A stretch of 64,000 bases of DNA from M3007 sp033764075 (GTDB lineage: Bacteria > Bacteroidota > Bacteroidia > Chitinophagales > Saprospiraceae). Below, piece by piece: positions 43,303 through 52,081 of the stretch. How positions within the stretch are numbered: position 1 is the first letter of the stretch; each line of letters starts with the position of its first letter. The stretch covers positions 124,001 through 188,000 of the forward strand of contig JANRJH010000013.1 in assembly GCA_033764075.1 (NCBI GenBank), in the 5' to 3' direction. The notes beneath the pieces were generated by a model that did not search any database, was not told the origin of the DNA, and saw only the letters and a program-made list of their open reading frames with translations. Position numbers and translations under genes: made by a program.

Positions 43303-44199
43303 TTAGAAGTAACCGACTTTTTTGCGTTCCTCCATGGCCGCCTCCGAGCGCCTGTCGTCCAACCGGGTGCCTCGTTCCGACACTTCCGAACGGGCAATTT
43401 CCTGGATGACGCACTCCAGCGAGCGGGCTTCGGAAGGCACGGCGGCGGTGCAGGTCATGTCGCCTACGGTGCGAAAACGGACCCAGCGCAGTTGTACCTC
43501 GGCGGGCGCTGCTTCGGGAATGTATTCCGAGCGCGGGATGAGTTGACCGTTCCGTTGAATGACTTCGCGGCGGTGGGCAAAATAGATAGACGGGACTTCG
43601 AGTTGTTCGCGTTGAATGTATCGCCAAACGTCGAGTTCGGTCCAATTGCTGATGGGGAATACCCGCACGTTTTCGCCAGGGTTAATGCGGCCGTTAAGGA
43701 TGTCGAACAGTTCAGGGCGTTGGCGTTTTTCGTCCCATTGACCAAAGGCGTTGCGCACGGAAAAAATGCGCTCTTTGGCTCGTGCCTTTTCTTCGTCACG
43801 ACGGGCACCACCGACACAGGCGTCGAACCCAAACTCTTCAATGGCGTCGAGCAGTGTAGTGGTTTGCAGACTGTTGCGGCCGGAAAAGGCGCCAGTTTCC
43901 TCCACAACTTTTCCCTGATCGATGCTGTCCTGCACATACCGGACGATCAAATCCATGCCCAATTGCTGCACCAGCCGGTCCCGAAAGTCAATGGTTTCAG
44001 GGAAGTTGTGCCCGGTGTCGATGTGCAACAAGGGGAACGGGATTTTCCCGGGCGCGAAGGCCTTTTGTGCCAGTCGGACCAGTGTGATGGAGTCCTTGCC
44101 TCCGGAGAAAAGAATGACCGGGTTTTTGAACTGACCCGCCACCTCCCGAAGGATGTAAACGGCTTCGTTTTCGAGGCGGTTCAAAAGATTCGTTGTCAT
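43303..44199 (-). CDS. cysD: Sulfate adenylyltransferase subunit 2
   Basis: A 298-residue PP-loop enzyme that forms APS from ATP and sulfate with CysN. Marks: LNRLENEAVYILREVAGQFKNPVILFSGGKDSITLVRLAQKAF (PP-loop SGGKDS), LLHIDTGHNFPETIDFRDRL, LDAIEEFGFDACVGGARRDEEKARAKERIFSVR, VFPISNWTELDVWRYI, SIYFAHRR, and the closing RRSEAAMEERKKVGYF. ATG at 44199 starts the family sequence (MTTNLLNRLENEA); the longer open frame upstream reads through the end of cysH and is not needed. It lies 22 bp after cysH and 12 bp before cysN. Confidence 0.96.
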   Translation of the reverse strand: MTTNLLNRLENEAVYILREVAGQFKNPVILFSGGKDSITLVRLAQKAFAPGKIPFPLLHIDTGHNFPETIDFRDRLVQQLGMDLIVRYVQDSIDQGKVVEETGAFSGRNSLQTTTLLDAIEEFGFDACVGGARRDEEKARAKERIFSVRNAFGQWDEKRQRPELFDILNGRINPGENVRVFPISNWTELDVWRYIQREQLEVPSIYFAHRREVIQRNGQLIPRSEYIPEAAPAEVQLRWVRFRTVGDMTCTAAVPSEARSLECVIQEIARSEVSERGTRLDDRRSEAAMEERKKVGYF

Positions 44200-44221
44200 G
44201 AAGAGGGGATTGGTGATTGAT

Positions 44222-44926
44222 TCATTTTTGCCCATGGAGACCACATTCTTTATGAGATTGCTCCCACCACCAGCGGCCCGCGCGAATGTCCTCCCCGGGC
44301 TGAATGGCACGGGTGCAGGGGGCGCACCCGATGCTGACAAATCCTTGTTCATGGAGTTGGTTTTGCGGGATGTTGTTTTCCTGTAAAAAGGCTTGCACGT
44401 CGTCCAGGGTCCAATCCAGCAAGGGGTTGTATTTCAAGACGCCGAAAGATTCGTCGAAATCAAACAAGGCAAGTTGTTGCCTGTTTTCAGACTGTCCGGC
44501 GCGTAGCCCGGTTATCCACACTTCCGTATTGGCCAGTGCTCTTTTCAACGGCTCGATTTTCCGAATTCGGCAGCAGGTTTTTCGCCGTTCTACGCTGTCG
44601 TACATGCCCATGGGACCTTGTTCTTGCAGCAACGCTTCCACCGCGCGATTCTCGGGGTAATACACCTCTATTTTTGATTGGTAGCGGGCAAGTGTTCTGG
44701 AAAATACATTGTAGGTTTCTTCAAACAACCTTCCCGTATCCAGGGTAAATACCCTCACCGGCAATTGACGGCTGAAGATGTAGTGGCTGATCACCTGGTC
44801 TTCCTGACCAAACGACGTAGAAAAGGCCACTTTTTCAGGAAAAGTCTGACACAGATATGCCAGTGCCTCCGGAATGGGCAGGTTTGCTATGGACTCTTTA
44901 ATTTTTACGCGGTGTTTTGGTTCCAT
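44222..44926 (-). CDS. cysH: Adenylyl-sulfate (APS) reductase, assimilatory
   Basis: A 234-residue PP-loop reductase: VAFSTSFGQEDQVISHYI, VFTLDTGRLFEETY, and the iron-sulfur cysteines in RRKTCCRIRKIEPLKRAL and SIGCAPCTRAIQPGED. The CC...CxxC set marks the [4Fe-4S] type that reduces APS to sulfite with thioredoxin, in line with the absence of APS kinase here. WITGLRAGQSENRQ contains the substrate loop. ATG at 44926 overlaps the preceding DUF2061 gene by 29 bp. Sulfite reductase is not in the window. Confidence 0.94.
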   Translation of the reverse strand: MEPKHRVKIKESIANLPIPEALAYLCQTFPEKVAFSTSFGQEDQVISHYIFSRQLPVRVFTLDTGRLFEETYNVFSRTLARYQSKIEVYYPENRAVEALLQEQGPMGMYDSVERRKTCCRIRKIEPLKRALANTEVWITGLRAGQSENRQQLALFDFDESFGVLKYNPLLDWTLDDVQAFLQENNIPQNQLHEQGFVSIGCAPCTRAIQPGEDIRAGRWWWEQSHKECGLHGQK

Positions 44927-45176
44927 ATTTTCCCCATTGAATGTTGTTCCAGGCGCGCTCGTGCAGGTAATACAGCAGCATTTTGGTTCCCAATTCCACT
45001 GTTCCAATGGAAAAGGCAATGATTAGTTTTCCGGTGATGATATAAGAAATCACCATGGTGTCTATGGTGCCCACCGTCCTCCAGGTCAACGCTTTCAGCA
45101 TGCTCCTGGACATGCGTTCTTTCCCTGCTTGTTCCGAAAGCGCCCGCTTGCGTTCTGAAATTTGTTCGAGTAGCAT
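44898..45176 (-). CDS. DUF2061 membrane protein
   Basis: A 92-residue protein with two membrane segments after a charged N-terminus: RSMLKALTWRTVGTIDTMVISYIITG (the DUF2061 signature, W-R-x-x-x-x-x-D-T) and LIIAFSIGTVELGTKMLLYYLHERAWNNI. Its function is not established; in several bacteria DUF2061 sits beside or is fused to sulfate-activation genes, which suggests a role in sulfate uptake or organisation of the enzymes. It is the first gene of the minus-strand cys operon. ATG at 45176 is preferred to the ATG at 45257 because the latter would add a long hydrophobic stretch that covers the promoter and operator. Confidence 0.85.
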   Translation of the reverse strand: MLLEQISERKRALSEQAGKERMSRSMLKALTWRTVGTIDTMVISYIITGKLIIAFSIGTVELGTKMLLYYLHERAWNNIQWGKYGTKTPRKN

Positions 45177-45194
45177 AATAAGCTTAAGAAGCGG

Positions 45195-45202
45195 CAAATG
45201 TA
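45195..45202 (-). promoter_or_regulatory. Putative -7 box TACATTTG of the cys operon
   Basis: An exact TAnnTTTG match on the minus strand, 18 bp before the DUF2061 start codon. The palindrome at 45233-45249 lies about 30 bp upstream of it. Confidence 0.5.
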
Positions 45203-45232
45203 AGCACACCAAACCTACTAAAAAAATAAAAC

Positions 45233-45249
45233 CTATATGTTTAATATAG
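45233..45249. promoter_or_regulatory. Palindromic candidate operator between cys operon and Rrf2 gene
   Basis: A perfect inverted repeat CTATAT-GTTTA-ATATAG in the divergent control region. It sits about 40 bp from the -7 boxes on both sides, a natural site for the adjacent Rrf2-family regulator. Binding is inferred. Confidence 0.55.
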
Positions 45250-45289
45250 TTTAACAAGTTTGGGAACCCGATTCTTCTTCAAAATGGTG

Positions 45290-45297
45290 TATTTTTG
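45290..45297 (+). promoter_or_regulatory. Putative -7 box TATTTTTG of the Rrf2 gene
   Basis: An exact TAnnTTTG match about 64 bp before the ATG at 45362. Confidence 0.45.
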
Positions 45298-45361
45298 CAT
45301 TTCCGACAGTGGTCAAACGCACCAGAACAATGGTCGACCGGGCCCTCAAAATGCGGACGCT

Positions 45362-45802
45362 ATGATTTCGAAACGCTGTAAATACGCCATAAAAGCCATC
45401 CTGTACATCGCTCGTCACCAATACCGAGAGCGCCCCATCTTTTCAACAGAGATTGCGACGGAAGAGCACATACCGCAGAAATTTCTGGAAAGCATCCTGC
45501 GCGACCTGCGCAACCACAGCATCCTCATCAGTAAGCGTGGCCGGAACGGCGGGTATCAGTTGCACCGCGATCCGGGCGATATCAACCTAATTGAGATCAT
45601 TCGGATAATGGACGGTCCGATAGCGCTCCAGCCATGCGTTTCATTAAAATACTACGCACCCTGCGAGGAGTGTATTTCGGAAAAGGACTGTGTGATCAGA
45701 CAGGTTTTTATACAGGTGCGTGACGCTACGCTTGACATTTTCCATAAGGCCACGGTGGCCAGGCTGACGGAAGAGGGCGATGCCGGGCTGCGTTCAAAAT
45801 GA
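45362..45802 (+). CDS. Rrf2-family transcriptional regulator
   Basis: A 146-residue regulator: MISKRCKYAIKAILYIARH at the start, winged helix-turn-helix TEIATEEHIPQKFLESILRDLRNHSILISKRGRNGGYQL, then the dimer helix. Cysteines at CVSLKYYAPCEECISEKDC could hold an Fe-S cluster as in IscR/NsrR, though the spacing differs. VFIQVRDATLDIFHKATVA is the usual end. ATG at 45362 is the family start; the longer frame has no homology. It is divergent from the cysteine operon with a perfect palindrome between, so control of sulfate assimilation is the leading hypothesis. Confidence 0.9.
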   Translation: MISKRCKYAIKAILYIARHQYRERPIFSTEIATEEHIPQKFLESILRDLRNHSILISKRGRNGGYQLHRDPGDINLIEIIRIMDGPIALQPCVSLKYYAPCEECISEKDCVIRQVFIQVRDATLDIFHKATVARLTEEGDAGLRSK

Positions 45803-45880
45803 CGGCCAGGAGCATTCATTGCGCCCTTTCACATTTTCAACTGTCGGTTTTTTGGGTGTAGTTTAGTCCAACGCTTTGCC

Positions 45881-45888
45881 TACTTTTG
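45881..45888 (+). promoter_or_regulatory. Putative -7 box TACTTTTG
   Basis: An exact TAnnTTTG match about 50 bp before the ATG at 45938. Confidence 0.5.
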
Positions 45889-45937
45889 CCGTCGCTGCAC
45901 CGCAGATTGCAGCCTTTCCACTCCTCAATTCATCAAC

Positions 45938-47149
<1,212 letters not shown>

Positions 47150-47175
47150 CCCAATCTGCCAAACCCAAAATCATC

Positions 47176-47862
47176 ATGCGCATACTCCTGGTCGAAGACG
47201 AAAAATCCATACGCGACGCCTTAGAAATAAACCTAGAAATGGAAGGCTACGAGGTAGTATCGACCGACAACGGCAAAAAGGCGCTTGAACTGACCCAATC
47301 GCAACATTTTGACCTGTTGCTACTGGATGTCATGCTGCCCGATGTCGACGGCTTTACCATCACCGAGCAGGTGCGCCTCAGCAACATAGAGGTACCCATA
47401 CTGATCCTGACCGCCAAGGACATGGCCCAGGACCGCATCACCGGCCTGAAAAAGGGGGCCGACGATTACATGACCAAACCTTTCAACCTGGAAGAGCTGC
47501 TGCTCCGGGTGCATAACCTGCTGCGCCGCAGCCGCCGCATGCAGGGTGAGGTCGCCGAGCTGTTCGATTTCGGCGGAAACAAGGTCAATTTCAGCACCTA
47601 CGAAGCCCTGACATGGCGGGGAGAATCCATTTCCCTCACCAAAAAAGAGGCCCTGCTGCTCAAGCTGCTGGTCGAACGAAAAAACGAGGTGGTCAGTCGA
47701 AACCAGATCTTACAGGCCGTCTGGGGTTACGATGTGTTCCCCAGCACACGAACCATAGACAATTTTATCCTGGCATTCCGCAAATACTTTGAAAAAGACC
47801 CCAAGGTTCCCCAGTTTTTTCATTCCATTCGCGGCGTGGGATACAAGTTTTTAGCCCCCTGA
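47176..47862 (+). CDS. Response regulator, OmpR/PhoB family
   Basis: A 228-residue two-domain regulator. The receiver has the acidic pair in LLVEDEKSIRDAL, phospho-acceptor D51 in LLLLDVMLPDVDGF, T in ILILTAKDMAQD and the lysine in ADDYMTKPFNLEELLLRV. The C-terminal winged helix has SLTKKEALLLKLLVERKNEVVSRNQILQAVWGYD and RTIDNFILAFRKYFEKDP ... HSIRGVGYKF. There is no histidine kinase beside it, so it is an orphan here. The gene starts 26 bp after the dehydrogenase stop and is followed 31 bp later by the DUF72 gene. Confidence 0.95.
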   Translation: MRILLVEDEKSIRDALEINLEMEGYEVVSTDNGKKALELTQSQHFDLLLLDVMLPDVDGFTITEQVRLSNIEVPILILTAKDMAQDRITGLKKGADDYMTKPFNLEELLLRVHNLLRRSRRMQGEVAELFDFGGNKVNFSTYEALTWRGESISLTKKEALLLKLLVERKNEVVSRNQILQAVWGYDVFPSTRTIDNFILAFRKYFEKDPKVPQFFHSIRGVGYKFLAP

Positions 47863-47893
47863 GGCTGGCCCCCGTCCCAACGCCCAAACGGAT

Positions 47894-48805
47894 ATGGAGT
47901 TCGGCAAAATACACGACATCGACCAGGTTGACTTCCGCCTGCCGCATGAGCCGGCACGAAATGCGGACTACTGGTCACGCCGGGGCCATGCGCCGGGGCC
48001 ATCGCTGCGGATTTACATCGGCGCAACGGGTTACCACATGAAGCCCTGGGTGGGATCCTGGTACCCCGAAGGAACCAAACCCGCCGATTACCTTTTTCAG
48101 TACGGCAAACAGTTCAACACCATTGAACACAACAGTACGCATTACCGGTTGCCGGATGCTGCTGCGGTAGCGCGCTGGCGCGAGGAGACCCAGCCAGACT
48201 TCCGGTTTTGCCCGAAGGTTTTGCAGTCCATCAGCCACGCCCCGGACCTGGGCGCTTCGAGCACCTTGATTGAATCCTTTGCCGACGCCTTAAGCGGTTT
48301 GGAGGAGAAATACGGATGCGCATTTTTACAGTTGCCGCCCTCCTTTTCGCCACACCAGTGGATCAGGCTTGAGCGCTTTCTGCTGCGTTGGCCCGCACAG
48401 CTTCCGCTGGCGGTGGAAGTACGCCATCCGGAATTCTTTCCCGAGTCGCCCCTGTTGTTTGACCTGTTGGAAAAACACGGTGTCGCTGCGGTCATCACCG
48501 ACGTCGCCGGTCGACGCGATGTCTGCCACATGCACGTCACAGCACCCCGCACCCTGGTGCGCTTCGTGGGGAATGGCCTGCATGAAACGGATTATTCCCG
48601 AATAGACGAATGGGGCGCCCGACTGGCCGCATGGAGCGCAAACGGCCTGCAGGAAATTTATTTCTTCACCCATGAACCGGATAACCTGCTGGCGCCGGAA
48701 CTTGCAGCATATGCCGCAAAAACCTTCCGGCGTCACATGCCGCATGCCCACCTGCGCGGGCCTGAAAAGCGTGCACCCGATGGACTTCAAGGCCGTTTAT
48801 TTTGA
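47894..48805 (+). CDS. DUF72 (YecE-like) protein
   Basis: A 303-residue TIM-barrel-like DUF72 protein: IYIGATGYHMKPWVGSWYPEGTKPADYLFQYGKQFNTIEHNSTHYRLP, FRFCPKVLQSISH, YGCAFLQLPPSFSP, LAVEVRHPEFFPE, VITDVAGRRDVCHMHVTAPRTLVRFVGNGLHETDYSRIDEW and EIYFFTHEPDNLLAPELA. The enzymatic role of DUF72 is unknown. An in-frame ATG at 47894 is used; the first 35 residues precede the domain. It overlaps or touches the GT4 gene start at its 3' end. Confidence 0.88.
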   Translation: MEFGKIHDIDQVDFRLPHEPARNADYWSRRGHAPGPSLRIYIGATGYHMKPWVGSWYPEGTKPADYLFQYGKQFNTIEHNSTHYRLPDAAAVARWREETQPDFRFCPKVLQSISHAPDLGASSTLIESFADALSGLEEKYGCAFLQLPPSFSPHQWIRLERFLLRWPAQLPLAVEVRHPEFFPESPLLFDLLEKHGVAAVITDVAGRRDVCHMHVTAPRTLVRFVGNGLHETDYSRIDEWGARLAAWSANGLQEIYFFTHEPDNLLAPELAAYAAKTFRRHMPHAHLRGPEKRAPDGLQGRLF

Positions 48806-48822
48806 AAACCGATCGTGACATC

Positions 48823-50028
48823 ATGCCTGCCGTTGCGCTGGTTGCCAACATGACATGGAACATCTGGAATTACCGCAAACCGGTAATCAAGGCACTGCAG
48901 GATGCAGGGTATCAGGTGCTGGTGTTTGCGCCTGTTGACGATAGTTTGCCCAAATTGCTGCGGGAAACCGGCGTTACGTTCATTCCATTGGAAGAATTTC
49001 GCCGAAACTCAACCCGCCTGGGCGGCACCTTGCGCATGCTCTTGGAGTTTATCCAAATCTACCGGAAGTACAGGCCGGCCCTGGTCCTGCATTTTGGCGT
49101 ACAAGCCAATATTCTGGGCACCATGGCCGCAGCCGTTTGCAACATCTCCTCTATTTGCGTGGTCACCGGACTTGGTTATACCTACCTGCATCGCAACTGG
49201 ATCAACAGCATCGTCCATGTACTGTATCGATTCACCTTCCGACAGGCCGGCCGTGTGATTTTTGAGAATGAACAAGATCGGCATTTCATGGTGCAAACCC
49301 GAACGGTGCAACAGGACAAAACAGCGGTGGTCAGCGGGTGCGGGATCGAGGCCTCGGACTTTTTACCCATGCGCCGAAGGCGTTCAAACAAACGACTGGT
49401 GTTTGCCTATTTTGGCAGGTTGTTGTACGATAAAGGTTTGCGCGAATTGTACGAGGCCGCCTGTATCGTTCGCCGACACTTTCCCAATACCGAATTCCGT
49501 TTTTTTGGCACCCTGGATAAAACCAATCCCGCCCATATCCGTCCGTCGGAACTGTTGTACTGGATAAAAAGCGGCGTCATTCGCTATATGGGTGTGGTGG
49601 AAGATGTGCGCCCTTACCTGGCAGAATCAGACGTGGTGGTGCTGCCGTCGTATCGCGAAGGACTGTCCCGCACTTTATTGGAAGCAATGGCCATGGCGCG
49701 CCCCATCCTGGTGACCGACGTGCCGGGGTGTCGTGAAACCGTTGTGCACACGCTCAACGGACTGGTGGTTCCACCGCGCAACGCGTCGGCGCTGGCAGAG
49801 GCCATGATGCATTTTTGTGCGATGACCGACCAGGAGCGCGACCAGATGGGTCTGGAAGGGCGACGGATCGCGTTGCGGGATTTTGCCGGGGCCGATGTCG
49901 GGGCCCAATACCTGCGTATTGTTGAATCTGCCCTAATCCACGTACCTTTACAGCCCTATGAAAAAAGCACTGATTACCGGAATAACAGGTCAGGACGGGG
50001 CCTATCTCGCCGAACTGTTGATTCATAA
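48823..50028 (+). CDS. Glycosyltransferase family 4
   Basis: A protein of about 401 residues with a GT-B fold: N-terminal MPAVALVANMTWNIWNYRKPVIKAL, LHFGVQANILGTMAA, CVVTGLGYTY; C-terminal AYFGRLLYDKGLRELYEA, GVVEDVRPYLAESDVVVLPSYREGLSRTLLEAMAMARPILVTDVPGCRETV. The EGLSRTLLEAMA motif holds the GPGTF-type nucleotide-sugar site. It resembles GTs that start or extend surface glycans. ATG at 48823 is preferred; TTG at 48802 is also in frame. The frame continues 71 bp into gmd, giving an unusual basic tail (STDYRNNRSGRGLSRR) encoded out of frame with gmd. It heads the GDP-fucose cluster. Confidence 0.85.
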   Translation: MPAVALVANMTWNIWNYRKPVIKALQDAGYQVLVFAPVDDSLPKLLRETGVTFIPLEEFRRNSTRLGGTLRMLLEFIQIYRKYRPALVLHFGVQANILGTMAAAVCNISSICVVTGLGYTYLHRNWINSIVHVLYRFTFRQAGRVIFENEQDRHFMVQTRTVQQDKTAVVSGCGIEASDFLPMRRRRSNKRLVFAYFGRLLYDKGLRELYEAACIVRRHFPNTEFRFFGTLDKTNPAHIRPSELLYWIKSGVIRYMGVVEDVRPYLAESDVVVLPSYREGLSRTLLEAMAMARPILVTDVPGCRETVVHTLNGLVVPPRNASALAEAMMHFCAMTDQERDQMGLEGRRIALRDFAGADVGAQYLRIVESALIHVPLQPYEKSTDYRNNRSGRGLSRRTVDS

Positions 50029-51070
50029 TGGGTATGAGGTTCATGGCATCAAACGCCGCTCTTCCCTGTTCAATACCGACCGCATCGACCACCTGTATCA
50101 GGATCCGCATGTGGACAACCGCCGTTTGGTGCTGCACTATGGTGACTTGACGGATTCCACCAACCTCATCCGCATCGTACAGCAGGTTCAACCCGATGAA
50201 ATTTACAACCTCGGCGCGCAAAGCCACGTACAAGTGAGCTTCGAAACACCGGAATACACCGCCAACGCCGATGCCGTGGGGGCGCTGCGTTTGCTGGAGG
50301 CCATCCGTTTGCTCGGTTTGCAGGATAAAACGAAGTATTACCAGGCCTCCACTTCTGAACTGTACGGTCTGGTGCAAGAGGTGCCCCAAACGGAAAAAAC
50401 ACCTTTTTACCCGCGTTCCCCATACGGCGTTGCCAAATTGTACGCCTATTGGATTACGGTCAACTACCGCGAGGCCTATGGCATTTTTGCCTGCAACGGT
50501 ATTTTGTTCAACCACGAAAGCCCGCTGCGCGGCGAAACCTTTGTCACCCGAAAAATTACCCGGGCCGCCGCCCGCATCGCGCTGGGGTTGCAGGACAAAC
50601 TCTGGCTGGGCAACCTGGATGCCCAACGTGATTGGGGCCATGCGCGCGATTACGTGGAGGGCATGTACCGCATGCTGCAACAACCTGAACCGGACGACTA
50701 CGTGCTGGCGACCGGCGTAACCGTGTCCGTACGCGAATTCTGTCGTATGGCATTCGGAGAACTGGGCATTGAACTGGCTTTCTCCGGACATGGGGCAGAC
50801 GAAAAAGGGGTGGTCGCTGCCGTCCACGAGCCGGAATACAACTTTCGGGTCGGTCAGGAGGTTATCTGCGTAGACCCCCGGTATTTCCGCCCCGCAGAGG
50901 TCGACCTGCTGGTCGGCGACGCCTCCAAAGCCCGCGAAAAACTGGGCTGGACCCCCAGACACTCCCTGAAAGACCTGGTGCGGGACATGATGCAAAGCGA
51001 TCTGAAAATCTTCCACCGGGAACGTTTCCTGAAAGACGGCGGGTTTGAAGTGCTCGGACAACACGAATGA
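49958..51070 (+). CDS. gmd: GDP-mannose 4,6-dehydratase
   Basis: A 370-residue extended SDR: KKALITGITGQDGAYLAELLI (NAD(P)-binding GxTGQDG), GIKRRSSLFNTDRIDHLY, HYGDLTDSTNLI, YNLGAQSHVQVSFETPEYTANADAVG, ASTSELYGLVQEVPQTEKTPFYPRSPYGVAKLYAYWI (catalytic Tyr/Lys), and NHESPLRGETFVTRKITRA. It converts GDP-mannose to GDP-4-keto-6-deoxymannose. The next gene is fcl, which finishes GDP-L-fucose, and manC supplies GDP-mannose. The 5' end overlaps the GT4 frame by 71 bp. Confidence 0.96.
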   Translation: MKKALITGITGQDGAYLAELLIHNGYEVHGIKRRSSLFNTDRIDHLYQDPHVDNRRLVLHYGDLTDSTNLIRIVQQVQPDEIYNLGAQSHVQVSFETPEYTANADAVGALRLLEAIRLLGLQDKTKYYQASTSELYGLVQEVPQTEKTPFYPRSPYGVAKLYAYWITVNYREAYGIFACNGILFNHESPLRGETFVTRKITRAAARIALGLQDKLWLGNLDAQRDWGHARDYVEGMYRMLQQPEPDDYVLATGVTVSVREFCRMAFGELGIELAFSGHGADEKGVVAAVHEPEYNFRVGQEVICVDPRYFRPAEVDLLVGDASKAREKLGWTPRHSLKDLVRDMMQSDLKIFHRERFLKDGGFEVLGQHE

Positions 51071-51077
51071 ACGATTG

Positions 51078-52004
51078 ATGGACAAAACAGCCAAAATTTA
51101 CATCGCTGGTCACCGCGGAATGGTGGGCTCTGCCCTCTTGCGCCGGCTGCAGGCAGATGGTTATTCCCGATTCGTACTGGCCCCATCCGGTGAGCTTGAC
51201 CTGCGACGGCAGACCGAAGTGGAGGAGTTCTTTCGCCGGGAAAAACCCGACTATGTCTTCCTGGCTGCCGCCAAGGTGGGCGGGATTCTCGCCAACGACA
51301 CTTACCGCGCTGAATTTTTGTACGATAACCTGATGATCGAAGCCAACATCATCGAAGCCGCTTACCGAAACGGGGTCGAAAAACTGATGTTCCTCGGCTC
51401 CTCGTGCATCTATCCCAAGATGGCCCCACAGCCACTGCGCGAAGAATACCTGCTGACCGGTCTGCTGGAGCCCACCAACGAACCGTATGCCATCGCCAAA
51501 ATCGCCGGAATAAAGCTATGCGATGCCTACCGAAGCCAGTACGGCTGCCATTTTGTCTCCGTGATGCCCACCAACCTGTACGGCCCCAACGACAACTATC
51601 ATCCACAAAACAGCCACGTGCTGCCGGCCCTGATCCGGAAATTTCACGAAGCCAAACAAGAGGGGCAACCCTCTGTAACCCTTTGGGGAACAGGCACCCC
51701 CCGACGGGAGTTTTTGCACGTAGACGACCTGGCAGACGCCTGTGTTTTCCTCATGCACCATTACGACGAACCCGGACTGGTCAATATCGGTACCGGAGAG
51801 GACATCAGCATTCTGGAACTGGCCCAAATGGTCCAGCGCATTACCGGGTTTTCCGGACGGATTGAACACGACCTGAGCAAGCCGGACGGCACCCCGCGCA
51901 AATTGATGGACGTCAGCAAATTGCACCAATTGGGCTGGAAAGCCAGGATTGCACTGGAAGACGGCATACAACGCGTGTATGCAGAAGTGAAATCTTCATT
52001 ATAA
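51078..52004 (+). CDS. fcl: GDP-L-fucose synthase
   Basis: A 308-residue SDR epimerase/reductase: KIYIAGHRGMVGSALLRRLQADGY, VFLAAAKVGGILAN, IEANIIEAAYRNGVEKLMFLGSSCIYPKMAPQPLREE, YAIAKIAGIKLCDAYRSQYG (Tyr-x3-Lys), PTNLYGPNDNYHPQNSHVLPALIRKFHEAK and VTLWGTGTPRREFLHVDDLADACV. It makes GDP-L-fucose from the Gmd product using NADPH. ATG at 51078 is used; the upstream in-frame start lies inside gmd. It lies 7 bp after gmd and surely shares its transcript. Confidence 0.96.
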   Translation: MDKTAKIYIAGHRGMVGSALLRRLQADGYSRFVLAPSGELDLRRQTEVEEFFRREKPDYVFLAAAKVGGILANDTYRAEFLYDNLMIEANIIEAAYRNGVEKLMFLGSSCIYPKMAPQPLREEYLLTGLLEPTNEPYAIAKIAGIKLCDAYRSQYGCHFVSVMPTNLYGPNDNYHPQNSHVLPALIRKFHEAKQEGQPSVTLWGTGTPRREFLHVDDLADACVFLMHHYDEPGLVNIGTGEDISILELAQMVQRITGFSGRIEHDLSKPDGTPRKLMDVSKLHQLGWKARIALEDGIQRVYAEVKSSL

Positions 52005-52081
52005 ACAAAATATTTCCAAAAAGCCAATATTTAGCGGCTAAACGGCACAGGTTTCTAGACACGCAGCCTTAACTTTGACCC

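Noticed and set aside
52070..52077. TAACTTTG as promoter of manC
   Set aside because: It ends only 4 bp before the manC ATG, so the expected transcript would start at or after the start codon.
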